This document shows positions 1 to 7,399 of a DNA stretch of 12,366 nucleotides, in pieces; the stretch's first letter is position 1, and each line of letters starts with the position of its first letter. The stretch lies in contig JAEUAC010000032.1 of assembly GCA_019695455.1 (NCBI GenBank), positions 1 to 12,366 of the forward strand, given 5' to 3'. Source of the stretch: Methylorubrum extorquens (GTDB lineage Bacteria > Pseudomonadota > Alphaproteobacteria > Rhizobiales > Beijerinckiaceae). The notes under the pieces are model-generated. The model had not been told where the DNA came from. It was given only the letters and a program-made list of their open reading frames with translations, and did no database searches. The translations under genes and the position numbers were made by a program.

Positions 1-56
1 CAGGCCCCGCCCCGGCGGGCCTGCGGCCCGTCCCGGCCCGCCCCTCCGGGGAGGGA
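1..56 (-). terminator. GC-rich inverted repeats after the ABC binding-protein gene
   Basis: The stretch just past the stop of the minus-strand binding-protein gene is almost pure G+C and holds inverted repeats. CAGGCCC (1-7) pairs with GGGCCTG (17-23) around a 9-nt loop, and CCCTCC with GGAGGG near 43-56 forms a second short stem. No clear T-tract follows, so this could be a weak terminator, an attenuating hairpin, or simply GC-rich spacer before another gene off the left edge. Confidence 0.3.
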
Positions 57-70
57 CACCGTCACGGCCC

Positions 71-1651
71 TCACTTCGCGGGCGAGGTCTCGTCGACCCA
101 GATCTCGTCGTAGTACTGCCAGGCGAGCTCCGTCGCGTTCGGCTGCAGCCCGTGGACCCAGGGCTGATAGGCGAGCACGGCCTTGTTGTAGTTGAAGAAC
201 CACATCGGCGCCTCGTCCTGGATCAGCGCGTTCGCCTTCTTCAGGAGGTCGAGCTTCTTGGCCTCGTCGTCCGTCGCGCCCGCCTCGTCGAGCATCTTGT
301 CGACCTGCGGATTGGCGAAGGCCGTGTAGTTGCAGGCCGAGCGCGGCACGGTCGAATGGAAGCACTTCAGCGCGGCTGCCGGATCGGGGCCCGAGATGTT
401 CGACCAGATGTAGGCCTGGTACTCGCCCTTGCGGACGACGTCGGAGAGGACGGTCGCCTCGACGGGCTTCACCTTCACGCGGATGCCGACGCGCTGGAGC
501 ATCGGGATCACGGCCTCCACGATCGGCACGCCCCAGCTCTCGTTCTGCGAGGCGGTCCATTCGAACTCGAACCCGTCCGGGTAGCCGGCCTCCACGAGGA
601 GCTTCTTGGCGCGCTCGGGATCGAACGCGTAGGGCTTCAGGGCGGAATCGTAGGCCGGGGAGGACACGGGCAGCCAGCTCGTCGCCCGCACGGCCTTGCC
701 GCGCACGAGGCGGCGGATGATGAGGTCCGTGTCGATGGCGTGGTTGATCGCCTGGCGCACGCGCTTGTCGGCGAAGGGCTTGAACTCCTGGTTCATGCCC
801 ATGACGCGGGTATAGACCTCCGCCACCTCGAGCAGGCCCTTCGACAGAGCGGGATCCTGCCCGTACGCCTGGTACTGGACGGGCCCCAGGATGGAGGCGT
901 CGATCTCCTTGTTGCGGAAGGCGACGTCGCGGGCCGAGGCCTCGGGCATGATCGAGATCACGACCCGGTCCGTGTAGGGCTTGCCGGGCTTGTAGAAGCG
1001 GTCGAACCGCTCGGCGACGAAGCGGGAGCCCGGCACGTGCTCGACGAACCTGTAGGGGCCGAGCCCGATCGGCTTCTGCAGGAAGCTCTCCTTCGCGGCC
1101 TCGTCCGCCGGATAGATCGACGTCACGGCCGTGATGAACTGGAAGCCCGGATCGCCCTTCTCCGCCATCGTGATCTCGAGCGTGAGGTCGTCGATCTTCC
1201 TGAGGCCGGAGATCTCCTTCGCCTGGCCCTTCTCGACCTCGACGGCGCCCTTGATGGTGCGCACGTAGCGAGCGCCCGGATAGGCCTTGGAACCGTCCAT
1301 GATGCGGTTGAACGTCCAGACGACGTCGTCCGCGTTCATCTTGCGGCCGTGATGGAAGTACACGTCGTCACGGAGCTTGAAGGTGTGCGTCAGGCCGTCG
1401 GCCGAGGTCGTGACCGTCGTGAACAGCTCCGGGACCGGCTTGTTGGCCTTCGAATCCCAATTGTAGAGCGACCGGTGGATCGCCTTCGCCCAGATCTCGT
1501 CCTGCGCCCTGTTCGAGGCCAGGATGTCCATGGACGCGAAGCTCGACCCGTAGGCGGCCGTGTACCGGAAGGTGCCGCCCTTGCGCGGCGTCTGGGCGTT
1601 GGCCCCTGCCGCGACGAGCAGCGCGGACGCGGTGACGAGTAGCCTGAACAC
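71..1651 (-). CDS. ABC transporter substrate-binding protein, family 5 (peptide/opine type)
   Basis: This is a 526-residue periplasmic solute receptor of the SBP_bac_5 (DppA/OppA-like) family, which delivers peptides, opines or other solutes to an ABC permease. The first 19 residues form a signal peptide (hydrophobic LLVTASALLVAAG, then an ANA-type cleavage site). The mature part opens with KGGTFRY and carries family landmarks: a GLTHTFKLRDDVYFHHG segment, VRQAINHAID, and a C-terminal stretch with DEAPMWFFNYN. The length is normal. The start is GTG, chosen because GGGAGG (1659-1664) lies 7 nt upstream and the signal peptide begins there. The gene follows dctP on the same strand after 158 nt and may have its own promoter. 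No permease or ATPase gene is in the window; in this family they usually lie downstream, here beyond position 1. The ligand cannot be predicted. Confidence 0.93.
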   Translation of the reverse strand: MFRLLVTASALLVAAGANAQTPRKGGTFRYTAAYGSSFASMDILASNRAQDEIWAKAIHRSLYNWDSKANKPVPELFTTVTTSADGLTHTFKLRDDVYFHHGRKMNADDVVWTFNRIMDGSKAYPGARYVRTIKGAVEVEKGQAKEISGLRKIDDLTLEITMAEKGDPGFQFITAVTSIYPADEAAKESFLQKPIGLGPYRFVEHVPGSRFVAERFDRFYKPGKPYTDRVVISIMPEASARDVAFRNKEIDASILGPVQYQAYGQDPALSKGLLEVAEVYTRVMGMNQEFKPFADKRVRQAINHAIDTDLIIRRLVRGKAVRATSWLPVSSPAYDSALKPYAFDPERAKKLLVEAGYPDGFEFEWTASQNESWGVPIVEAVIPMLQRVGIRVKVKPVEATVLSDVVRKGEYQAYIWSNISGPDPAAALKCFHSTVPRSACNYTAFANPQVDKMLDEAGATDDEAKKLDLLKKANALIQDEAPMWFFNYNKAVLAYQPWVHGLQPNATELAWQYYDEIWVDETSPAK

Positions 1652-1711
1652 GAAGATGCCTCCCGGGGATCGTCTGCGGCCGGAGGACCCGGCCGTCGTT
1701 GGTCTGGCGTT

Positions 1712-1740
1712 ACGCTAGGGCCGTCCGGCCCGACACTCAA
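1712..1740 (-). promoter_or_regulatory. Candidate promoter for the ABC binding-protein gene
   Basis: Reading on the minus strand, TTGAGT (1740-1735) and TAGCGT (1717-1712) are separated by exactly 17 nt. The -10 region also reads CCTAGCGT, resembling alphaproteobacterial GCTA-type elements. The predicted start would leave a leader of about 55 nt before the GTG at 1651. The spacer contains the dyad GGGCC-GGAC-GGCCC. If real, the ABC receptor can be transcribed separately from the TRAP operon. Confidence 0.4.
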
Positions 1741-1809
1741 CGGGGTGGCGGCGGCTCCATCCCCCGCCATTCGCATGAGGCGCCCGGCCGCCGGCTCGCC
1801 CGGCCGGCC

Positions 1810-2796
1810 TTACTTGGCCGTCAGGGCCTGGATCTTCTCCAGCCACGGCTTCACGGTCGGGAAGTCCTTCAGCAGCGCCGCGTGCACGGCCGGCGCGGTC
1901 GCCCGGAAGCTCGCGAGATCCGGCTCGATGATCTGGATCTTGCCCTTCTTCATCTGCTCCAGGCTGTCGGCGTAGTCCTTCTTGTAATGGGCGTTGGCGA
2001 AGGTCACGGCCTCGGCCGAGGCCTCCTGCATGATGCGCTTGTGCTCCGGCGACAGCGCATCCCACTTCGCCTTCGACATCATGATGAGCGCCGGCATGTA
2101 CATGATCTTGGCCATGACGTAGGTCTTCGAGACCTCGACGAAGCGATCCTGCAGGAACACGTCCGGCGAGTTCTCGGCCGCGTCGACGGCGTTGTTCTGC
2201 AGCGCCATGTAGAGCTCCGTATAGGCCATGGGCGTCGGCTGCGCGCCGAGCGCCTCGTAGGCCTTCACGTAGCCGGGACCCTGGATCACGCGGATCTTGA
2301 GGCCCTTCATGTCGGCCGCGCTCCGGATGATCTTGCCGTTGGTGAAGATGTTGCGTTCCAGCGCCGAGATGAAGCCCAGCCCGACGAGGTTGTAGCGCGG
2401 CAGGAGGTCCAGCATCTCGCGCCCGACCGGCGACGCCAGCACGGCGTTCGCCTGGTCGACGCTGTCGAAGAGGTAGGGGAACGAGAAGACCGAGTACTCC
2501 TTCACCGTGTTCTCGACCGGCGCCTCGCCCGTGACCACGATGTCCTGCGTGCCCGTGCGGGCCGACTGGATCATCTTGACCTCGCCGCCGAGCTGCGCGG
2601 ACGGGAACACCGTGATCTTGATCTGGCCGTTCGACTTCGCCGCCGCGACCTCGGCGAGCTTGGCCGCCGCCGCGTGGTAGTGGCTCGACGTCGTGAGGAC
2701 ATGGCCGGCGTTGAGCTCGACCGTCTGGGCGACGGCCGCCGTGCCGGCGAGGGCGGCCGCGAGCGCGGCGAGGGTGGATCGGACGAACGGGATCAT
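1810..2796 (-). CDS. dctP: TRAP transporter periplasmic solute-binding protein (DctP family)
   Basis: This is a 328-residue extracytoplasmic receptor of a tripartite ATP-independent periplasmic (TRAP) transporter. It captures substrate in the periplasm for the DctQ/DctM membrane pair encoded upstream in the same operon. A signal peptide covers about residues 1-23 (cleavage after AAVA). Family landmarks include FPSAQLGGE (64-72), MKGLKIRV (163-170), and ELYMALQNNAVDAAEN (194-209). Arg169 sits where the family's conserved carboxylate-binding arginine lies, and Arg149, 20 residues earlier, matches the spacing of the two ligand arginines in sialate-type receptors. This suggests an organic-acid ligand such as a sugar acid; that is inference from the family. 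ATG with AGGAGA upstream supports the start. The gap to dctM is 20 nt, so the two are almost certainly cotranscribed. Confidence 0.95.
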   Translation of the reverse strand: MIPFVRSTLAALAAALAGTAAVAQTVELNAGHVLTTSSHYHAAAAKLAEVAAAKSNGQIKITVFPSAQLGGEVKMIQSARTGTQDIVVTGEAPVENTVKEYSVFSFPYLFDSVDQANAVLASPVGREMLDLLPRYNLVGLGFISALERNIFTNGKIIRSAADMKGLKIRVIQGPGYVKAYEALGAQPTPMAYTELYMALQNNAVDAAENSPDVFLQDRFVEVSKTYVMAKIMYMPALIMMSKAKWDALSPEHKRIMQEASAEAVTFANAHYKKDYADSLEQMKKGKIQIIEPDLASFRATAPAVHAALLKDFPTVKPWLEKIQALTAK

Positions 2797-2816
2797 GACG
2801 GGTCTCCTGGGGCGGG

Positions 2817-4085
2817 TCAGAGAAGGGCGAGGCTGAGGGCCGGCACGTAGCTGATGATCAGCACGTCGATCGTGAGCACGGCCAGGAAGACGAGGAGCGG
2901 GCGCGTCATGGCGTCCATGGAGACGCCCGAGATCTGGCTCGCGATCGTGAGGTTCACGGCGACCGGCGGCGTGACCATGCCGGTCGCCACGTTGACGATC
3001 ATGACGATGCCGAAATGGATCGGATCGATGCCGTAGGATTGCGCGACCGGCCCGAGGATCGGCCCCAGGATGAGGATGGTCGCGAGCGCCTCCATGAACG
3101 TGCCGACCACGAACAGGAGTACGTTGACCAGGAGCAGGAAGGCGATCGGCCCGCCCGCGATCTGGCCGATCAGTTCGCCGAAGTAGTGTGGGATGCGGTT
3201 GATGGTCATCGCGTAGCCGAACAGGGCCGCGAAGGCGACGATGAGCATGACCATGCCGGTCATGACGGCGGAGTCGTTCAGGATCCTGACGACGTCGCCG
3301 GGCGTGATCTCCCGGTAGACGAACATGCCGACGACGAAGCCGTAGACGACGGCGACGACCGACGCCTCGGTGGCCGTGAAGGCGCCCGAATAGATCCCGC
3401 CGAGGATGATGACGGGCATGAGCAGCGCGATCAGGGCCTCGCGCCCGACGACGACCACGTTCCGCAGCCAGGGCCCGAAGGCGACGCGGCTGGTCTCGTC
3501 GAAGCCCTGGATCTTGGCCATGGCGCAGATGGTCAGGATGAGGCTCAGGCCGATGAACAGGCCGGGCAGGATGCCCGCGATGAAGAGCCCGCCGATCGAG
3601 ACGTTCGCGACGAGGCCGTAGATGACCATCGGCAGCGAGGGCGGGATGATGGCGCCGAGCTCGCCGCCGACCGCGACCGTCGCGGCCGCGAACGGCTTCG
3701 GGTAGCCCTTCCGCTCCATGGCGGGGATCATGGTCGAGCCGACGGCGGCCGTCGTGGCCGAGGACGAGCCGGAGATGGTCGAGAAGAACATGCAGGTCAG
3801 GATCGCGGCGCTGCCCACGCCGCCCCGCATCCAGCCGAGCAGCGCGGTCGCGAGCCCGATCAGCCGGCTCGAGATGCCGCCGACTTTCATGATGTTGCCA
3901 GCGAGCACGTAGAACGGGATCGCGAGGAGCGCGAAGGAATCCAGCGCCTCGAAGACGTTCTGCGGCACCGCGATGAGGTCGATGCCGCGCGCCTTCAGCG
4001 CGATGACGGACGAGATCCCCATCACGGCGAAGATGGGCACCGCGACCGCGAGGAGGGCCGTCATCCAGCCGAAGAGGAGGGCCAT
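2817..4085 (-). CDS. dctM: TRAP transporter large permease (DctM family)
   Basis: This is the 422-residue large membrane subunit of the TRAP transporter, the ion-coupled channel of the system in the inner membrane. It is hydrophobic throughout, with about a dozen predicted membrane segments and normal length. Diagnostic stretches are the FSTISGSSSATTAAVGS region (about residues 100-117), MIPAMERKGYPK, GAIIPPSLPMVIYG in the first half, and NVATGMVTPPVAVNL near the C-terminus; the two proline-rich loops are the inverted-repeat signatures of this superfamily. It starts at an ATG 16 nt after dctQ ends, with a weak AGGCAG-like ribosome site, and ends 20 nt before dctP. The order dctQ-dctM-dctP places the receptor last, a common layout. 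Confidence 0.96.
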   Translation of the reverse strand: MALLFGWMTALLAVAVPIFAVMGISSVIALKARGIDLIAVPQNVFEALDSFALLAIPFYVLAGNIMKVGGISSRLIGLATALLGWMRGGVGSAAILTCMFFSTISGSSSATTAAVGSTMIPAMERKGYPKPFAAATVAVGGELGAIIPPSLPMVIYGLVANVSIGGLFIAGILPGLFIGLSLILTICAMAKIQGFDETSRVAFGPWLRNVVVVGREALIALLMPVIILGGIYSGAFTATEASVVAVVYGFVVGMFVYREITPGDVVRILNDSAVMTGMVMLIVAFAALFGYAMTINRIPHYFGELIGQIAGGPIAFLLLVNVLLFVVGTFMEALATILILGPILGPVAQSYGIDPIHFGIVMIVNVATGMVTPPVAVNLTIASQISGVSMDAMTRPLLVFLAVLTIDVLIISYVPALSLALL

Positions 4086-4101
4086 GGCGTCGCGCTGCCT
4101 G

Positions 4102-4674
4102 TCAGACGAGGTTCGCTTCGGGATCGTCCTCGATCGCCGGCGCCAGCGAGTGTCGCGACGCGAGGGCGTGTTCGAGGAGGAACGTCCCGATGTTGACGAT
4201 GGCGACGACGGAGCCGACCGGGAGCGCCGCGTAGACCCAGGCCATCGGCAGCGCGAGCACGGTCGACCACTCCTCCGCGCCGAACTCGCACCAGCGCCAG
4301 CCGAGCCAGGTGAGCAGGCCGAAGAAGGCGATCGTGACGAGGAGCGCCAGGACGCGGATCGCGTCGCCGGCCCGGACCGGCAGGGCGTCCGGCAGGCTGT
4401 CGACCGCGATCAGCGAACCCGAGCGAGCCGCGATCGCGGCGCCCAGGAAGATGCTCCAGATCATCAGGTAGCGGGCGATCTCCTCCGACCACGGCACCGA
4501 CAGGACGAGGCCGAGCGGCGGCAGGGCGAAGCGCACCAGGATCTGCACGAAGACCACGGCGACCATGACGGCCAGCATGGCCCCGACCGCGTGCCTCAGG
4601 ACCGCGTTCATGCGGTCGACGCCGCGCAGCCAGCGACCGGCGACGCCCGTGATCGGCGCGTGCGCGATCCTCAC
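4102..4674 (-). CDS. dctQ: TRAP transporter small permease (DctQ family)
   Basis: This is the four-helix small membrane subunit that pairs with DctM. I chose the GTG start at 4674, giving 190 residues, because it overlaps the regulator's stop as GTGA (4671-4674) and supplies the amphipathic lead-in (WLRGVDRMNAVLRHAVG) normal before helix 1 in this family. The alternative ATG at 4611 gives 169 residues with very little before helix 1 and no visible ribosome site. The conserved DctQ signature is present: PWSEEIARYLMIW (about residues 61-73) followed by FLGAAIAARSG. Four hydrophobic segments are visible. The C-terminus is acidic (EDDPEAN). The start overlap implies translational coupling with the upstream GntR regulator, so regulator and transporter share an mRNA. 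Confidence 0.9.
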   Translation of the reverse strand: MRIAHAPITGVAGRWLRGVDRMNAVLRHAVGAMLAVMVAVVFVQILVRFALPPLGLVLSVPWSEEIARYLMIWSIFLGAAIAARSGSLIAVDSLPDALPVRAGDAIRVLALLVTIAFFGLLTWLGWRWCEFGAEEWSTVLALPMAWVYAALPVGSVVAIVNIGTFLLEHALASRHSLAPAIEDDPEANLV

Positions 4675-5345
4675 GCGGCACCCGCCCGGGCGTCGAGCTC
4701 GCGCCGCTCGCCGTCGATGGACGCGACGAGGTTCGAGGCGACGGTCTCGATGTGCTGCCGGAGGAGGGCCGCGCCTCCGGCCGCGTCGCCGAGGCGCGCG
4801 AAGGCGAGGAGCTGCCGATGGTCGACGAGCTCGCGTTCGACGTCCATGGCGACCGCGAGCTGCAGGTTCACGTAGCGCATGGCGTTGTCGTGCACGCCGC
4901 GCAGCAGCTTCATGGCCTGGTCGCGTCCGCTCGGCGCGCAGAGCGCCGCGTGGAAGCGCCAGTTCAGGGCGCCCCAGTTGCTGGGATCGCCGGACGCGCT
5001 CGCCTCGGCCGTGACCGCCTCCGCGAGCGCGAGATCCGCCTCCGTCATGCGCGGCACGGCGAGCGCGAATAGCCAGGTCTCGAGCTGGACGCGGATCTCG
5101 AACAGCTCCTCGATCTCGGCCGGCGAGAGCGACGACACGATGGTGCCCTTGTGGATCTCGGTCGAGACGAGGCCTTCCGCCTCGAGGTGCCTGATCGCCT
5201 CCCGCAAGGGCACGCGCGACGCGCCGAGCTCCGCCGCGAGCCGCTCCTGCCGCAGCGGCGCACCCGCCGGCAGCTCGCCGGAGACGATGCGGCGCCGCAG
5301 CTCGGCGACGATCTGGTCGGTCAGCGACAGCCGGCCGATCTTCAT
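4671..5345 (-). CDS. GntR/FadR-family (FCD) transcriptional regulator
   Basis: This 224-residue DNA-binding regulator probably controls its own TRAP operon and the divergent dehydrogenase. The N-terminal winged helix-turn-helix (about residues 6-72) has the family pattern LRRRIVSGELPAGAPLRQ, then LAAELGASRVPLREAIRHLEAEGLV. The C-terminal FCD ligand domain has histidines His132 (RFHAAL), His176 (VDHRQLL) and His198 (RQHIE) at metal-site positions; the usual first acidic ligand appears to be Asn128. An in-frame TTG at 5375 would add 10 residues, but the ATG at 5345 is preferred because GAGGGG lies just upstream and the added stretch is the operator palindrome itself. The last codons overlap dctQ by 4 nt. 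FCD regulators usually sense small organic acids, often the substrate or an intermediate of the pathway they control. Confidence 0.92.
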   Translation of the reverse strand: MKIGRLSLTDQIVAELRRRIVSGELPAGAPLRQERLAAELGASRVPLREAIRHLEAEGLVSTEIHKGTIVSSLSPAEIEELFEIRVQLETWLFALAVPRMTEADLALAEAVTAEASASGDPSNWGALNWRFHAALCAPSGRDQAMKLLRGVHDNAMRYVNLQLAVAMDVERELVDHRQLLAFARLGDAAGGAALLRQHIETVASNLVASIDGERRELDARAGAA

Positions 5346-5357
5346 GGCGACCCCTCG

Positions 5358-5376
5358 ATTGAATACGATATTCAAT
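5358..5376. promoter_or_regulatory. Probable GntR operator, proximal to gntR
   Basis: The sequence ATTGAATA-CGA-TATTCAAT is a perfect 8-bp inverted repeat with a 3-bp centre, 12 nt before the regulator's ATG. It is one of the few AT-rich patches in the region. FCD-type GntR operators are typically short palindromes of this AT-rich kind. Its position across the leader or core promoter of the regulator gene suggests negative autoregulation. Confidence 0.65.
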
Positions 5377-5445
5377 CACGCACCATGCGAGGCGCAAGCC
5401 TGGATTTTCACCGCCGTGTGAGCAGCGAACGAGCACGCTCGCCGG

Positions 5446-5475
5446 TTGCCGCCGCCGTCCAGTACCGAATATTGT
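5446..5475 (+). promoter_or_regulatory. Candidate promoter for the SDR dehydrogenase
   Basis: TTGCCG (5446-5451) and TATTGT (5470-5475), 18 nt apart, match the -35 and -10 consensus at 4 of 6 positions each. The -10 lies inside the operator copy at 5464-5482, so a bound regulator would block polymerase. The predicted leader of about 30 nt contains the strong ribosome site AGGAGG. Confidence 0.4.
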
Positions 5476-5482
5476 ATTCAAT
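5464..5482. promoter_or_regulatory. Probable GntR operator, proximal to the SDR gene
   Basis: This imperfect palindrome has GAATA-TTG-TATTC as its core. Read toward the SDR gene, its GAATATTGTATTCAAT differs at a single base from the gntR-proximal site read toward gntR, and the identity continues through the next four bases (CGAG). Its centre is about 106 bp from that of the other site, close to ten helical turns. Confidence 0.6.
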
Positions 5483-5512
5483 CGAGCCGCCCGGGGCGGT
5501 CAGGAGGATCGC

Positions 5513-6274
5513 ATGAGGCTGCAGGGCAAGATCGCCGTCGTCACGGGGGCCGGATCGGGGATCGGGCGCGAGACGGCGCTGCTCTTCGCACGCGAAGGGG
5601 CCCGCGTGGTCGCGGCCGACCGGAACGTGGCGGCAGCGACGGCGGTCGGCGCCGAGATCGAGGCGGCGGGAGGCATGGGCGAGGCGGCGACGCTCGACGT
5701 GGCACGCGCCGCCGACGTGGAGCGCGTTCTCGCCGACGTCGCGACCCGCCACGGCCGGCTGGACATCCTGGTCAACAACGCGGGCTACGGCATCAAGGGA
5801 ACGGTCGTCGAGACCTCCGAGGAGGACTGGAACGCCCTGATGGCCGTGAACGTGAACGGCGTCTTCTTCGGCTGCAAATACGCGATCCCCATCATGAAGG
5901 CGCAGGGCGGCGGCACGATCGTCAACACGGCCTCGACGACATCCCGCGTCGGCATCCGGGACCGGGCGGCCTACGTCGCCTCCAAGGGGGCGGTCGGCGC
6001 GCTGACGCGGGCGGTCGCGCTGGACCATGTCGACGACAACATCCGCTGCAACGCGGTCGCGCCCGGCACGATCGGCTCGCCCTATTTCGACGAGATCTTC
6101 GCCCGCGCCCCCGATGCCGCCGCCCTGCGGGCGAGCCTGGAGGCGCGCCAGCCCATGAACCGCCTCGGCACGCCGAAGGAGATCGCGAACGCGATCCTGT
6201 TCCTGGCGAGCGACGAATCGTCGTTCTGCACGGGCACGCTGCTCTTCGCCGACGGCGGCTGGACCGCCCGCTGA
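5513..6274 (+). CDS. SDR-family NAD(P)-dependent oxidoreductase
   Basis: This is a 253-residue classical short-chain dehydrogenase, probably oxidising a hydroxyl of a polyol, sugar or hydroxy acid to a ketone. The cofactor motif TGAGSGIG spans residues 11-18, the structural NNAG is 88-91, and the catalytic set is Ser141, Tyr154 and Lys158 (YVASK). Asp36 at the end of the second strand (VVAADRN) favours NAD+ over NADP+. The C-terminal FADGGW is typical of the FabG-like branch. ATG follows a strong AGGAGG (5502-5507). The gene is divergent from the gntR-TRAP operon, shares its operator region, and ends 16 nt from the convergent kinase gene. FabG-like SDRs are poorly predictable for substrate; the context favours catabolism over fatty-acid synthesis. 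Confidence 0.93.
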   Translation: MRLQGKIAVVTGAGSGIGRETALLFAREGARVVAADRNVAAATAVGAEIEAAGGMGEAATLDVARAADVERVLADVATRHGRLDILVNNAGYGIKGTVVETSEEDWNALMAVNVNGVFFGCKYAIPIMKAQGGGTIVNTASTTSRVGIRDRAAYVASKGAVGALTRAVALDHVDDNIRCNAVAPGTIGSPYFDEIFARAPDAAALRASLEARQPMNRLGTPKEIANAILFLASDESSFCTGTLLFADGGWTAR

Positions 6275-6290
6275 CGGCGGCGCGGTCGCT

Positions 6291-7232
6291 TCAGGGGGAC
6301 GTGACCTCGACGGAGGCGGCGAGGCGTTCGATCGCGTCGCGGGACGGCAGGTTCGGGCCGGGCAGGCCGAGCTTGCCGACCGCGAAGGCGGTCGCGAGGC
6401 GGGCGAGTCGGTCGGGCCCGGGATCCTCGGTGAGCGCGGCCAGGATCCCGGCCACCAGCGCGTCGCCCGCGCCCACGGTCGAGCCCGGCTTCGCCTCGAG
6501 CCGGGCGAGGCGCCGGCCCTCCGGCCCGCAGAAGAGCCCCCCATCGGCGCCGAGCGACACGACGACGTGCGCGATGCCCCGCTCCCGCAATCGCTCCGCT
6601 TCCGCGACGACGTCCGTCAGCGCGCGCAGGGGGCGTCCCGCGAAGGCCTCGAGTTCGCGTCGGTTCGGCTTCAGGAGGAAGGGTGGCGCCGCCCCGGGCG
6701 CGAGCGCCGCCTCGAGCGTCGCGCCGCTCGTGTCGAGAGCGATCCGATAGCCGGCCGCTCCGAGTTCGGCGGCGAGAAGCCGGTAGCTGTAGGCCGGCAG
6801 GCCCTCCGGCAGGCTGCCGGCGAGGAGGCAGAAGGCGGGTGCCGAGCCGGCCTCCCTGATCGCCGCCGCCACCCGTCCCAGGATTCCGGCATCGCAGGAG
6901 AGGCCCGGCAGGTCGATGTCGGTCGTGCCGAATTCGGCGACGATCTTGATGTTCGTCCGCGTCTCGCCGTCGAGCCGGAGGCAGGCGTCGCGGATCCCCT
7001 TTCGACCGAACAGGGCCTCGAAGACGCCCGCGTTCTCGCCTCCGAGAAGCCCCACCGCGGCGACGGACACGCCCCAATCCGCGAGGCAGCTTGCGACGTT
7101 GATGCCCTTTCCGCCGGGATCGAACCGGACCGAGCGGGCGCGATGGACCTCGCCGGGGCGCAGCCTGTCGAGCAGGATCGTCTGGTCGATGGCGGGATTG
7201 AGCGTGACGGTCACGACCCTGACGGGGCTCAT
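6291..7232 (-). CDS. PfkB-family sugar (phosphate) kinase, 1-phosphofructokinase/tagatokinase type
   Basis: This 313-residue cytoplasmic ATP-dependent kinase belongs to the FruK/LacC/Pfk-2 branch of the PfkB family. The N-terminal TVTLNPAIDQT (8-18) with Asp16 is typical of that branch. DPGGKGINVA (38-47) is the first PfkB signature, GSLPEG (139-144) and KPNRRELE (188-195) follow, and GAGDALVAG (254-262) contains the catalytic base Asp257. Members phosphorylate fructose-1-phosphate, tagatose-6-phosphate or fructose-6-phosphate. Beside an aldolase and dehydrogenases, this one may instead act on a pathway ketose or keto-acid. The ATG at 7232 has no ribosome site of its own, but overlaps the stop of a 9-codon leader ORF that has one. 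It is transcribed against the SDR gene and away from the aldolase gene. Confidence 0.9.
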   Translation of the reverse strand: MSPVRVVTVTLNPAIDQTILLDRLRPGEVHRARSVRFDPGGKGINVASCLADWGVSVAAVGLLGGENAGVFEALFGRKGIRDACLRLDGETRTNIKIVAEFGTTDIDLPGLSCDAGILGRVAAAIREAGSAPAFCLLAGSLPEGLPAYSYRLLAAELGAAGYRIALDTSGATLEAALAPGAAPPFLLKPNRRELEAFAGRPLRALTDVVAEAERLRERGIAHVVVSLGADGGLFCGPEGRRLARLEAKPGSTVGAGDALVAGILAALTEDPGPDRLARLATAFAVGKLGLPGPNLPSRDAIERLAASVEVTSP

Positions 7233-7258
7233 GAAGCGGGCGGTGGAACGGTCGACAT
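7229..7258 (-). promoter_or_regulatory. Nine-codon leader ORF overlapping the kinase start
   Basis: On the minus strand GAGGAG (7269-7264) lies 5 nt before an ATG (7258) that opens a 9-codon reading frame, MSTVPPPAS. Its TGA stop overlaps the kinase ATG (ATGA). The kinase start itself lacks a Shine-Dalgarno sequence, so its translation may depend on ribosomes finishing this leader. The three successive prolines could cause EF-P-sensitive pausing. Alternatively, a one-base indel has separated the true N-terminus from the kinase frame. Confidence 0.4.
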
Positions 7259-7399
7259 CGGGTCTCCTCGCCCACGCGGCGGGCCGGCCCCGCCCAGGAA
7301 AGCGGTTTCGCCAGCCCGTGTCGAGGCGCCGCCGCGGCGAACCCGGTGGATCGCTCCCCCCGCGATGCGGTATCCGGCCGAGGTCGCGGGAGTGGGGTC

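Noticed and set aside
152..1642. Long plus-strand open frame (496 codons) opposite the ABC binding-protein gene
   Set aside because: It is the antisense shadow of a clearly conserved secreted receptor; its translation is rich in Arg/Gly/Val/Asp repeats with no domain, and no ribosome site supports it.
5430..5441. Short dyad CGAGC-AC-GCTCG between the divergent promoters
   Set aside because: A 5-bp GC-rich stem is expected often at this base composition, and it does not resemble the AT-rich operator copies on either side.
4102..5481. 459-codon frame fusing an Arg-rich segment to DctQ
   Set aside because: The upstream part overlaps the GntR gene out of frame and has no recognisable domain; only the DctQ portion is real.
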